A DNA stretch of 11,277 nucleotides from JADJDM01 sp044352985 (GTDB lineage Bacteria > Bacteroidota > Bacteroidia > B-17B0 > Aurantibacillaceae). The stretch spans positions 1-11,277 of the forward strand of contig JBILCU010000025.1 of the NCBI GenBank assembly GCA_044352985.1, given 5' to 3'. The translations under genes were made by a program, and so were the position numbers. Shown piece by piece: positions 1-5,160 of the stretch (its first letter is position 1; each line of letters begins with the position of its first letter). The notes under the pieces are model-generated. The model was given only the letters and a program-made list of their open reading frames with translations. It was not told the DNA's origin and did no database searches.

Positions 1-762
1 AGAATATGGGCAAAAGCCATGAAGTTGAAATACAAAGGAAACGAGCGCAGTCAGATGTTGAAATATCACATTCAAACCAGCGGAAGAAGTTTGCATGCCC
101 AGGAAATTGACTTCAACGATATACGAACAACATTGCAGGCATTGTATGCTATTTATGATAACTGCAACAGTTTACATACCAATGCTTACGATGAAGCTAT
201 TACTACGCCAACAGAAGAAAGCGTGCGCAGAGCAATGGCCATTCAGTTAATTATAAACAGAGAACTTGGTTTAGCAAAAAATGAAAATCCATTACAGGGC
301 TCATTCATTATTGAAGAATTAACCGATTTAGTGGAAGAAGCGGTGTTAACTGAATTCGACAGAATTAGTGAGCGCGGAGGAGTGTTAGGTGCAATGGAAA
401 CGATGTATCAACGCGGTAAAATACAAGAAGAAAGTTTGTATTACGAAATGTTGAAACATACCGGAGAATATCCGATTATAGGTGTAAATACATTCTTATC
501 CAGCAAAGGATCTCCAACTGTTATTCCTGCAGAGGTAATAAGAAGTACCACCGACGAAAAAGAATTTCAAATCAGCACCGTACACAATTTATGGAAAGCA
601 AGTGGTGATAAAGGAACTGAGATGCTGAAAGAAATTCAATTGGCAGCTATACAAAACAAAAACACCTTTACGCAATTAATAGAAACCGTTAAGTATTGTT
701 CTTTAGGGCAAATTACCAAAGCATTGTTTGAAGTAGGAGGGCAGTACAGAAGGAATATGTAG
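1..762 (+). CDS. icmF: Fused isobutyryl-CoA mutase type acyl-CoA mutase, C-terminal part
   Basis: This is the 3' end of an adenosylcobalamin-dependent acyl-CoA mutase, a cytoplasmic enzyme that rearranges the carbon skeleton of branched and linear acyl-CoA thioesters. The frame is open back to base 1 (RIWAKA precedes the ATG at 19), so that ATG is internal and the true start lies outside the window. About 253 residues are present. Motifs of the substrate-binding TIM barrel are clear: QTSGRSLHAQ, NSLHTNAYDEA with the conserved histidine, PTEESVRR, ENPLQGSF and ERGGVLGAMETMYQRGKIQ. The wording of these motifs is closer to IcmF than to classical methylmalonyl-CoA mutase. The protein ends soon after the barrel with no C-terminal cobalamin-binding DxHxxG domain. 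That fits IcmF, where the B12 and GTPase domains are N-terminal. A separately encoded B12 subunit cannot be excluded, because the upstream part and its specificity residues are not visible. No operon partner follows. Confidence 0.85.
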   Translation, partial: RIWAKAMKLKYKGNERSQMLKYHIQTSGRSLHAQEIDFNDIRTTLQALYAIYDNCNSLHTNAYDEAITTPTEESVRRAMAIQLIINRELGLAKNENPLQGSFIIEELTDLVEEAVLTEFDRISERGGVLGAMETMYQRGKIQEESLYYEMLKHTGEYPIIGVNTFLSSKGSPTVIPAEVIRSTTDEKEFQISTVHNLWKASGDKGTEMLKEIQLAAIQNKNTFTQLIETVKYCSLGQITKALFEVGGQYRRNM

Positions 763-811
763 TTATTGGCAAGGCTCTTTGAACAGACACTAATACATAA
801 ATAGAAAAAAG

Positions 812-819
812 TAAATTTG
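812..819 (+). promoter_or_regulatory. Candidate Bacteroidota -7 promoter box
   Basis: TAAATTTG matches the Bacteroidota -7 consensus TAnnTTTG exactly. A transcript from here would start near 826, covering the structured element at 898-1041 and then the beta-propeller gene. The -33 partner is weak: the nearest TTTG (778-781) is about 30 bases upstream, against the usual 19-21. In its favour, 1042-1089 contains no TTTG at all, so I see no alternative promoter between the structured element and the gene. The rest of 763-897 is AT-rich and shows only two short hairpins (859-873 and 887-901) and no gene. Confidence 0.25.
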
Positions 820-897
820 AACCAACAAAAAATGAAACGAATGAAATAAAATTAAACATAGCCTTGATGGCTAACATAAAATAAATATTGCGTTTAG

Positions 898-1041
898 CAA
901 TCTTGTAGACGAAAACTAGGAATCTTCAACCATACAAGAGAAAGTTTAAACGCTCACGAAAAGCGTGGGCTTTATCTTCTTTGTATGGTGGTATCCTAGT
1001 ACCTCGTCTACAGATTGGTAACTGTCCCACGCTCCTTTTTT
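898..1041 (+). ncRNA. Structured RNA candidate: long interrupted hairpin with T-run
   Basis: No protein is encoded here, but the sequence folds into an extended rod. The base stem pairs 898-912 with 1004-1017 (TGTAGACGA against TCGTCTACA, then CAATC against GATTG, one bulge). Next come CTAGGA 916-921 with TCCTAG 994-999, CCATACAAGA 930-939 with 978-988 (one bulged T), AAAG 941-944 with CTTT 970-973, and an apical CGCT/AGCG hairpin (951-954, 962-965). Internal loops lie at matched positions, notably 922-929 opposite 989-993. A T6 run at 1036-1041 gives plus-strand polarity. The 3' tail CCCACGC (1026-1032) is complementary to GCGTGGG (963-969) near the apex, so a pseudoknot or an alternative terminator-like fold is possible. 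A rod of about 120 nt with internal bubbles is reminiscent of 6S-type RNA (a 6S-Flavo motif has been described in Bacteroidota). A cis-acting leader of the gene at 1090 is at least as likely. I do not recognise the exact family. Confidence 0.5.
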
Positions 1042-1070
1042 ATACTAACTCTACTGCGGGACAGAGTAGA
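1022..1070 (+). promoter_or_regulatory. Competing leader hairpins before the propeller gene
   Basis: CTGTCCC (1022-1028) can pair with GGGACAG (1058-1064), enclosing the T-run. A second hairpin, TCTACT (1050-1055) with AGTAGA (1065-1070), uses the GGGACAG segment as its loop. CTGTCCC also overlaps the CCCACGC segment that can pair with GCGTGGG at 963-969, so these helices exclude one another. The last helix ends 19 bases before the start codon at 1090. Mutually exclusive pairings in a leader are a hallmark of attenuators and riboswitches. Whether they act here is inference. Confidence 0.3.
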
Positions 1071-1089
1071 AAACACAAAACAATTTTTT

Positions 1090-2919
1090 ATGAAAACAAA
1101 AAGTTTACTCTTAACCGCAGTAGCAACGATAGGTTTGGCTGCTGCAACAATGGGGCAAAATTTTAATTGGGTAAAACAAATTGGTGGTACTTCATCCGAT
1201 TTCGGTTATTTAATTAAAAAAGACACATCAGGTAATTTTATAATTGTCGGTAATTATTCTGGTACAATTGATCTTAATCCAGGAGCAGCAGTTGTAAATG
1301 TTACTTCATCTGGTAATCAAGATATTTTCATAACAAAATTAGACCCGAGTGGTAATTTTTTATGGGGAAAATCAGTTGGCGGTAGTAACACAGATGCGGT
1401 AAGTGATTTAATTATAGAAAATAATGGAAATATATATTTATGTGGTTTTTTTAGAGGAACTGCAGATTTTGATCCATCTTCTTCAAACTTTAATCTTTCT
1501 ACTGGAAATATAGGCGCAGATGGTTTTATTTTAAAATTAAACTCTAATGGGAATTTAATTTATGCTAAACAAGTAGGCGGAACAACTACAGTTGATGATC
1601 ATGTTTTTTCTATTGGTTTAGATAATCAAGGTAATTTATATGCCACAGGTTATTTCAATAATACATGTGACATGGATCCAGGTACTGCTCAATTAAATAT
1701 TACTAGTACAGGAGGTCCGGATGTTTTTATTATAAAATTAGATGTTAGCGGTAATTTTGTATTTGCAAGAACAATTGGTAATTCTACTGGTAGTCCATCA
1801 ACTGGTGGAATAGGCTGTAATGGCTATTCTTTGATTATAAATAATGGATTCTTAATTATTTCTGGAATTTTTGATGGATCTACTGATTTTGATCCAAATG
1901 GAAATACTTTTAATTTAACATCAAATGGTCAAAGGGATTGTTTTATTCTAAAATTAGATTTGAATGGTAATTTTATTTTTGCCAAATCATTTGGTGGTAG
2001 CGGTAACGATTATGCATATTCAATTTCTAGCGATCAAATCGGTAACATTATAGTTGGTGGGACTTTTATTAATACTGTAGATTTTGATCCTAGTTCTAAT
2101 GTTTCTTCATTTACATCTAATGGCTCAAATGATGGTTTTATATTGAAGTTAAGTAACGTAGGTAATTATATTTGGTGTAATCAAATAGGTGGTACAGGGC
2201 AAGACTTAATATTTGATGTTTCAACAGATGCAAATGATAATATTTTTTTAACTGGCTATTTTAGTAATACTGTGGATTTTGACAATAGTAGTAATCAATA
2301 TACATTGACTTCTAATGGAATGAAAGATGCTTTTTTAGCTGCTTACAGTTCTAGTAACAACTTAATTTATGCTCAAAATTATGGTAGTACCTCTGATGAT
2401 GAAGGCGTTAATTTATTTACTTCTAACAATGAAATTTATTTAACAGGGTACTTTCAAAATACTGTTGATTTTAATCAAGGAACAAGCACTTCTAACTTAA
2501 CCTCATTTGGTGTCCAAGACGCTTTTGCATTAAGCATAACAAATAATTTTTGTACTCAGACGGTATATAATACAATAACCATTTACGATACGGTAACTGT
2601 CTATACAACTGTAACTGATACTTTAATCATTAATACTTCAGTAACCGGAATAAACCCTCCAAATAATGTAAACACAATTAAAGTATTTCCCAATCCAGCA
2701 AGTACACATATCACAATTGATTACGGTAACTTTGCTATTATGAATGGTTACCAATTAAGAATTGAAAATTCACTCGGACAGCAAGTGTTTCAAACTAACA
2801 TTACACAACAAACGGATTATTTAAGCTTGGCAACCTGGGGCGGAAATGGAATTTATTTTGTTCGTATCATAGACCAACAAGGTAATACTATTGATATAAG
2901 AAAAATTGTGTTGCAGTAA
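1090..2919 (+). CDS. Secreted seven-repeat SBBP beta-propeller protein with T9SS type A sorting domain
   Basis: The product is 609 residues and is predicted to be exported by Sec and then across the outer membrane by T9SS. I chose the ATG at 1090 rather than upstream ATGs in frame because it starts a textbook signal peptide (MKTKSLLLTAVATIGLAAA, probable cleavage near MGQ-NFN). Residues 25-486 form seven consecutive SBBP-type repeats starting near residues 25, 90, 156, 223, 295, 360 and 425. Each is 62-72 residues long and follows the pattern 'F.WAKQIGG ... GN.Y.TGYF..TVDFDP ... DGFILKL...GN'. Seven units fit one closed propeller. The acidic DFDP-like turn is kept in blades 1-5 (DLNP or DMDP in blades 1 and 3) and decays in blades 6-7. 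A Thr/Val-rich linker (about 495-520, with YDTVTVYTTVTDTL) leads to a type A C-terminal domain from about residue 531 (VFPNPAS, then GIYFVRI and KIVLQ at the end). Ligand and role are unknown. Cell-surface attachment is expected for T9SS cargo. Confidence 0.88.
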   Translation: MKTKSLLLTAVATIGLAAATMGQNFNWVKQIGGTSSDFGYLIKKDTSGNFIIVGNYSGTIDLNPGAAVVNVTSSGNQDIFITKLDPSGNFLWGKSVGGSNTDAVSDLIIENNGNIYLCGFFRGTADFDPSSSNFNLSTGNIGADGFILKLNSNGNLIYAKQVGGTTTVDDHVFSIGLDNQGNLYATGYFNNTCDMDPGTAQLNITSTGGPDVFIIKLDVSGNFVFARTIGNSTGSPSTGGIGCNGYSLIINNGFLIISGIFDGSTDFDPNGNTFNLTSNGQRDCFILKLDLNGNFIFAKSFGGSGNDYAYSISSDQIGNIIVGGTFINTVDFDPSSNVSSFTSNGSNDGFILKLSNVGNYIWCNQIGGTGQDLIFDVSTDANDNIFLTGYFSNTVDFDNSSNQYTLTSNGMKDAFLAAYSSSNNLIYAQNYGSTSDDEGVNLFTSNNEIYLTGYFQNTVDFNQGTSTSNLTSFGVQDAFALSITNNFCTQTVYNTITIYDTVTVYTTVTDTLIINTSVTGINPPNNVNTIKVFPNPASTHITIDYGNFAIMNGYQLRIENSLGQQVFQTNITQQTDYLSLATWGGNGIYFVRIIDQQGNTIDIRKIVLQ

Positions 2920-2922
2920 ACG

Positions 2923-3055
2923 CAATTTTAGATTTCTGATTTTAGATGGAAGATTTTTTTGTCATTCCGACGAAAGGAGGAATCTTAAAAAAAGCAGATG
3001 CTTCCTTTGTCAGCATGACAAACAAACCTAAATCAGGATTCTAAAATCGAAATTG
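2923..3055. repeat. Large imperfect palindrome around first tandem copy
   Basis: The segment starting 2923 (CAATTTTAGATTTCTGATTT) is approximately the reverse complement of the segment ending 3055 (AAATCAGGATTC, then AAATTG). These arms enclose the TGTCAT/ATGACA hairpin of the first tandem unit. The result is a nested dyad of about 130 bp just after the stop codon of the propeller gene. It could serve as a 3' end or terminator for that gene, since no simple hairpin with a T-run is seen there. Confidence 0.4.
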
Positions 3056-3261
3056 TTTTTTGTCATTCCGACGAAAGGAGGAATCTTAAAAAAGCAGATG
3101 CTTCCTTTGTCAGCATGACAAACAAAACTAAATCAGGATTCTAAAATCGAAATTGTTTTTTGTCATTCCGACGAAAGGAGGAATCTTAAAAAAGCAGATG
3201 CTTCCTTCGTCAGCATGACAAACAAACCTAAATCAGGATTCTAAAATCGAAATTGTTTTTT
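2961..3261. repeat. Three near-identical tandem copies of a 100-bp palindromic unit
   Basis: Units run 2961-3061, 3062-3161 and 3162-3261. They differ only by one A in an A-run (7 against 6), one C/A change near 3128 and one T/C change near 3208. Each unit begins GTCATTCCGACGAAAGGAGG and has a matching right arm, CTTCCTTTGTCAGCATGACA. TGTCAT pairs with ATGACA and the AAAGGAGG stretch with CTTCCTTT, giving a strong hairpin followed by an AT-rich spacer. Such GTCATTCCGACGAAGGAGGAAT hairpins are, as far as I recall, widespread between genes in Bacteroidota. The near-identity implies recent tandem expansion. Confidence 0.9.
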
Positions 3262-3321
3262 GTCATTCTGACGAAGGAGGGATCTGTTTTTGTAGTTCCT
3301 TCACTACGTTCAGGAGGACAA
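3261..3321. repeat. Fourth, diverged hairpin of the same repeat family
   Basis: The segment opens with TGTCATTCTGACGAAGGAGG and closes with CGTTCAGGAGGACA, so it has the same outline as the tandem units (TGTCA...CTGA / TCAG...GACA arms). The interior is different (GTAGTTCCTTCACTACG). It is an older or separate member of the family, abutting the third tandem copy. Confidence 0.6.
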
Positions 3322-3349
3322 AAAAAAGCGGCGGTTGGGCGGAGCGTTT

Positions 3350-3470
3350 TGAGTTATGAATTATGAGTTTGGAGTTATAAGTTTTAGCGGTTGCTGAGGC
3401 ACTCGAAGCAATAGCGGGTTTTGAATGATGAGTGATGAATTGAGTTATGAATTATGAGTTTGGAGTTATA
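3350..3470. repeat. 30-bp direct repeat pair (TGAGTTATGAATTATGAG...)
   Basis: The 30 bases at 3350-3379 recur exactly at 3441-3470, 91 bases apart. Both begin TGAGTTATGAATTATGAG and end GGAGTTATA. Each copy is followed within a few bases by a GCGG-led hairpin of the family described below. Between the copies is a degenerate version, GAATGATGAGTGATGAAT (3423-3440). No coding role is apparent. Confidence 0.85.
3386..3411. repeat. 26-bp hairpin repeat, copy 1
   Basis: The sequence starts AGCGGTTGCTGAGGCACTCG and ends AAGCAA. It is identical to 3595-3620. TTGCT and AAGCAA form the stem around a TGAGGCACTCGA core. It belongs to the hairpin family that also includes 3476-3495, 3521-3570 and 3740-3762. 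Confidence 0.8.
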
Positions 3471-3475
3471 GCGGT

Positions 3476-3495
3476 GGTTGAGCGGAGTCGAAACC
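3476..3495. repeat. Short hairpin repeat GGTTGAGCGGAGTCGAAACC
   Basis: GGTT and AACC form the outer stem around a GAGCGGAGTCGA core. Flanking CGG (3472-3474) and CCG (3496-3498) extend the dyad. The core resembles the other hairpins in this array while the stem sequence differs. Confidence 0.6.
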
Positions 3496-3515
3496 CCGCG
3501 TTGAGAATTAGAGAA

Positions 3516-3576
3516 TGTCAGGTCGAGCGAAGTCGAGACCTTTGTATGTCGACTTCTCGACTTCGCTCGAAGTGAC
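3516..3576. repeat. Strong 16-bp inverted repeat with outer TGTCA/TGACA arms
   Basis: TCGAGCGAAGTCGAGA (3523-3538) is the exact reverse complement of TCTCGACTTCGCTCGA (3555-3570), with a 16-base spacer. Outer arms TGTCA (3516-3520) and TGACA (3572-3576) also match. As RNA or as a cruciform it would be the most stable hairpin in the region. The left arm on its own (GGTCGAGCGAAGTCGAGACC, 3521-3540) is also a small palindrome. The element is therefore two inverted copies of one hairpin. Confidence 0.85.
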
Positions 3577-3594
3577 AAGAATAACACAGAAAAA

Positions 3595-3620
3595 AGCGGT
3601 TGCTGAGGCACTCGAAGCAA
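3595..3620. repeat. 26-bp hairpin repeat, copy 2
   Basis: This is an exact copy of 3386-3411. Here the stem is one pair longer, because the base after it is C (GTTGC at 3599-3603 pairs with GCAAC at 3617-3621). A conceptual minus-strand reading frame spanning 3384-3620 is made only of these repeats and is not a gene. Confidence 0.8.
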
Positions 3621-3739
3621 CAGCTTATTATTGATGTTTTTATAATTTCTTGTTTCTAGTTTTTTTAAAAAAATCTAAATTCTAAAATGACTTATGACTC
3701 CGGACTAGCGACTTAAAAATAGGTTGGGGAGAGGTCTTA

Positions 3740-3762
3740 GTGGCCTCGGGAGACTCAGCCAC
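3740..3762. repeat. Inverted member of the hairpin family, next to the IS
   Basis: GTGGC (3740-3744) pairs with GCCAC (3758-3762). Read on the minus strand, the core is TGAGTCTCCCGAG, comparable to TGAGGCACTCGAA of the copies at 3386 and 3595, but the stem is changed on both sides (GTGGC/GCCAC against GTTGC/GCAAC). The rest of 3622-3793 is AT-rich non-coding sequence with a near-perfect AGTTTTTTTAAAAAAATCT palindrome (about 3659-3677) and no gene. Confidence 0.5.
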
Positions 3763-3793
3763 CAAAACATTATTTGTAATAGCCACTACTTTA

Positions 3794-3802
3794 TCTGACA
3801 GA
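3794..3802. repeat. Probable left terminal inverted repeat of the IS
   Basis: TCTGACAGA is inverted relative to TCTGTCAGA at 4994-5002. With flanking bases the match is TTA-TCTGACAGA against TTAATCTGACAGA. Identity falls off inside the element. The repeat is short, so the boundary is tentative. Confidence 0.55.
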
Positions 3803-3840
3803 CACTGTTTATAAAGAACGATTTGTTTTTCCAAATATAA

Positions 3841-3904
3841 AAGTTATTTCCGACTTCAGGCTCTCGGTCTTGCTAAGGCGACCGAGCCCTCGTCAGAATA
3901 ACTT
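3841..3904 (-). terminator. Transposase intrinsic terminator overlapping the gene end
   Basis: AAGTTATT (3841-3848) pairs with AATAACTT (3897-3904), CGAC (3851-3854) with GTC near 3892, and CTCGGTC (3863-3869) with GACCGAG (3880-3886), around an apical loop. On the minus strand the hairpin begins immediately after the TAA stop (3907-3905) and is followed by TTTTATATTT, the signature of a rho-independent terminator. The arms are also symmetrical enough to block transcription entering from the other side. Confidence 0.7.
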
Positions 3905-4954
3905 TTAGGCTTGCACACCTAAGCGATCAATATTTTTCTCATGTGCCAGGTTAATACTATCTAAAAAAGTTTGCAAAGGCGTTTTTCCATAGCAGTATTT
4001 GCCAGTATGTGTACGATTATTATTATATTCTTCCATCCAAATATCCAAGTCAGCTTGTAGCTGTTCTATATTATCATATACTTTTTTTCTAAAAGCAACG
4101 CGATAAAATTCGTCTTGTATGGTTCTATGAAAGCGTTCGCATATACCATTTGTTTGAGGGCTTCTTGCCTTTGTTTTTGTGTGGTCAATATCTTCTATAG
4201 ATATGTAAAGCTGATATTCATGGTGTTCTCGTGCGCCGCAGTACTCGGTTCCTCTATCAGTTAATACACGTAATAAACGTAAATCATGAGTCTCAAAAAA
4301 TGGTAATACTTTGTCGTTTAACATATCAGCTGCAACCAAAGCGTTTTTTCGATCATATAATTTTGCAAAAGCAACCTTACTATACGTATCAATAAATGTT
4401 TGCTGGTATATTCTTCCAACTCCTTTAATTGTGCCAACATAGTAAGTATCCTGTGCACCAAGATAACCAGGGTGTTCTGTTTCTATTTCTCCGTGTGACT
4501 CTTTTTCTTGTTTGCTTTTCTCTAAAGCCGCTAATTGTGATTCGGTATAAACCAAACCATCTTGTGCAGATTTTGCTTCAAGTGCCTTTAAACGTTTGGA
4601 AAATGTTTCTAGATCGTGGCGTTGCCATATACTCCTAACTCCGCCAGGTGAAATGAAGATACCTTTCTTTTTTAATTCATTACTCACTCGTAATTGTCCA
4701 TACGCAGGTTGTGCTATTGCAAAGTCAACTACTGCACTTTCAATATGCGGTTCTACTCTGTTTTTTAAAACCGGTTTACTACGGCTTATTTCTTGAAGTG
4801 CTAATGCTCCTCCCTTGTCATAAAGTTCTTTGAATCTGTAAAAACTATCGCGACTATAGCCTAATACTTTACATGCTTCTGATACGCTGCCTAATTGTTC
4901 GGCTAATTTTAATAAGCCTACTTTGGTCTTAATGATTTTTTCTTCTGTTTTCAT
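3905..4954 (-). CDS. IS481-family DDE transposase
   Basis: This 349-residue protein catalyses cut-and-paste type DNA strand transfer of the element that carries it. An N-terminal helix-turn-helix region is visible at about residues 15-45 (SVSEACKVLGYSRDSFYRF). It is followed by a second helical DNA-binding segment (about 75-115, QPAYGQLRVSNELKKKGI). The rve-type RNase H fold catalytic core follows. The likely catalytic triad is Asp169 (GAQDTYYVG), Asp233 (LTDRGTEY) and Glu273 (NGICERFHRT), and the C-terminal EEYNNNRTHTGK and KTPLQTF motifs are typical of IS481 and IS3-like cores. There is a single frame with no sign of programmed frameshifting, which points to IS481 rather than IS3. The start at ATG 4954 lies 40 bases inside the right inverted repeat. 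Length and motifs show no truncation. Confidence 0.92.
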   Translation of the reverse strand: MKTEEKIIKTKVGLLKLAEQLGSVSEACKVLGYSRDSFYRFKELYDKGGALALQEISRSKPVLKNRVEPHIESAVVDFAIAQPAYGQLRVSNELKKKGIFISPGGVRSIWQRHDLETFSKRLKALEAKSAQDGLVYTESQLAALEKSKQEKESHGEIETEHPGYLGAQDTYYVGTIKGVGRIYQQTFIDTYSKVAFAKLYDRKNALVAADMLNDKVLPFFETHDLRLLRVLTDRGTEYCGAREHHEYQLYISIEDIDHTKTKARSPQTNGICERFHRTIQDEFYRVAFRKKVYDNIEQLQADLDIWMEEYNNNRTHTGKYCYGKTPLQTFLDSINLAHEKNIDRLGVQA

Positions 4955-4993
4955 GTTACTTAATCTTAATTGAATTTAACTATTTTTATTCAA

Positions 4994-5002
4994 TCTGTCA
5001 GA
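4994..5002. repeat. Probable right terminal inverted repeat of the IS
   Basis: TCTGTCAGA is the inverted partner of 3794-3802, placed upstream of the transposase start. A further inner dyad, TTGAAT (4970-4975) with ATTCAA (4988-4993), lies between it and the start codon. That dyad may be a binding site or part of the transposase promoter. Confidence 0.55.
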
Positions 5003-5063
5003 TTAAGTTATAACTATTTCACATTATTTTTTTGAATAACACCCAAACACCTTTTTCAACCCT

Positions 5064-5118
5064 TGTACATAAAAGTTATAAAAAGATTTTTGCTATTCAT
5101 TTTTTAGTATTATGTACA
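5064..5118. repeat. Spaced inverted repeat in the gap between IS and type B protein gene
   Basis: TGTACATAA (5064-5072) and TTATGTACA (5110-5118) are exact inverted copies 37 bases apart. They sit in the AT-rich gap (5003-5160) downstream of the minus-strand gene ending at 5161. It might form the 3' end of that transcript, but there is no clean T-run terminator. Nothing else is seen in this gap. Confidence 0.35.
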
Positions 5119-5160
5119 TTCTCTTTAGATTACATAAATAAACCATAATCAAATAAGATT

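Larger units (their letters stand above)
3794..5002 (-). mobile_element. Complete IS481-like insertion sequence, about 1.2 kb
   Basis: The element carries one transposase gene on the minus strand. It is bounded by TCTGACAGA at 3794-3802 and its inverted copy TCTGTCAGA at 4994-5002. The 1209-bp length fits a single-gene element encoding a 349-residue transposase. A TTA triplet lies directly outside each end (3791-3793 and 5003-5005) and could be a short target duplication, though the sites are AT-rich and this may be chance. The transposase is full length with an intact catalytic triad, so the element looks potentially active. It sits at the edge of the hairpin-repeat array between two convergent genes, where insertion does no coding damage. 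The outer ends are inferred from the short inverted repeat and could be off by some bases. Confidence 0.75.

Noticed and set aside
859..873. Hairpin TAGCC/GGCTA as terminator of icmF
   Set aside because: The stem is only five pairs and no T-run follows.
963..1032. tRNA-like fold: 7-bp GCGTGGG/CCCACGC closing stem about 70 nt apart with two inner hairpins
   Set aside because: There is no anticodon arm, no TTCRA-type T-loop and no standard D-arm spacing. The GGTA/TACC and ACAG/CTGT inner stems are too short to support a tRNA call.
1015..1089. Longer start of the propeller protein at ATG 1015
   Set aside because: The extra 25 residues precede a complete signal peptide beginning at 1090 and overlap the structured leader.
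2961..3261. CRISPR array
   Set aside because: Only three contiguous 100-bp copies with no unique spacers. The whole unit repeats, so it is a tandem repeat.
3384..3620. Minus-strand open frame of 78 codons
   Set aside because: It consists entirely of intergenic repeats with low-complexity translation and no recognisable domain.
4429..4796. Two plus-strand open frames inside the transposase
   Set aside because: They are antisense shadows of a transposase with clear catalytic motifs on the minus strand.
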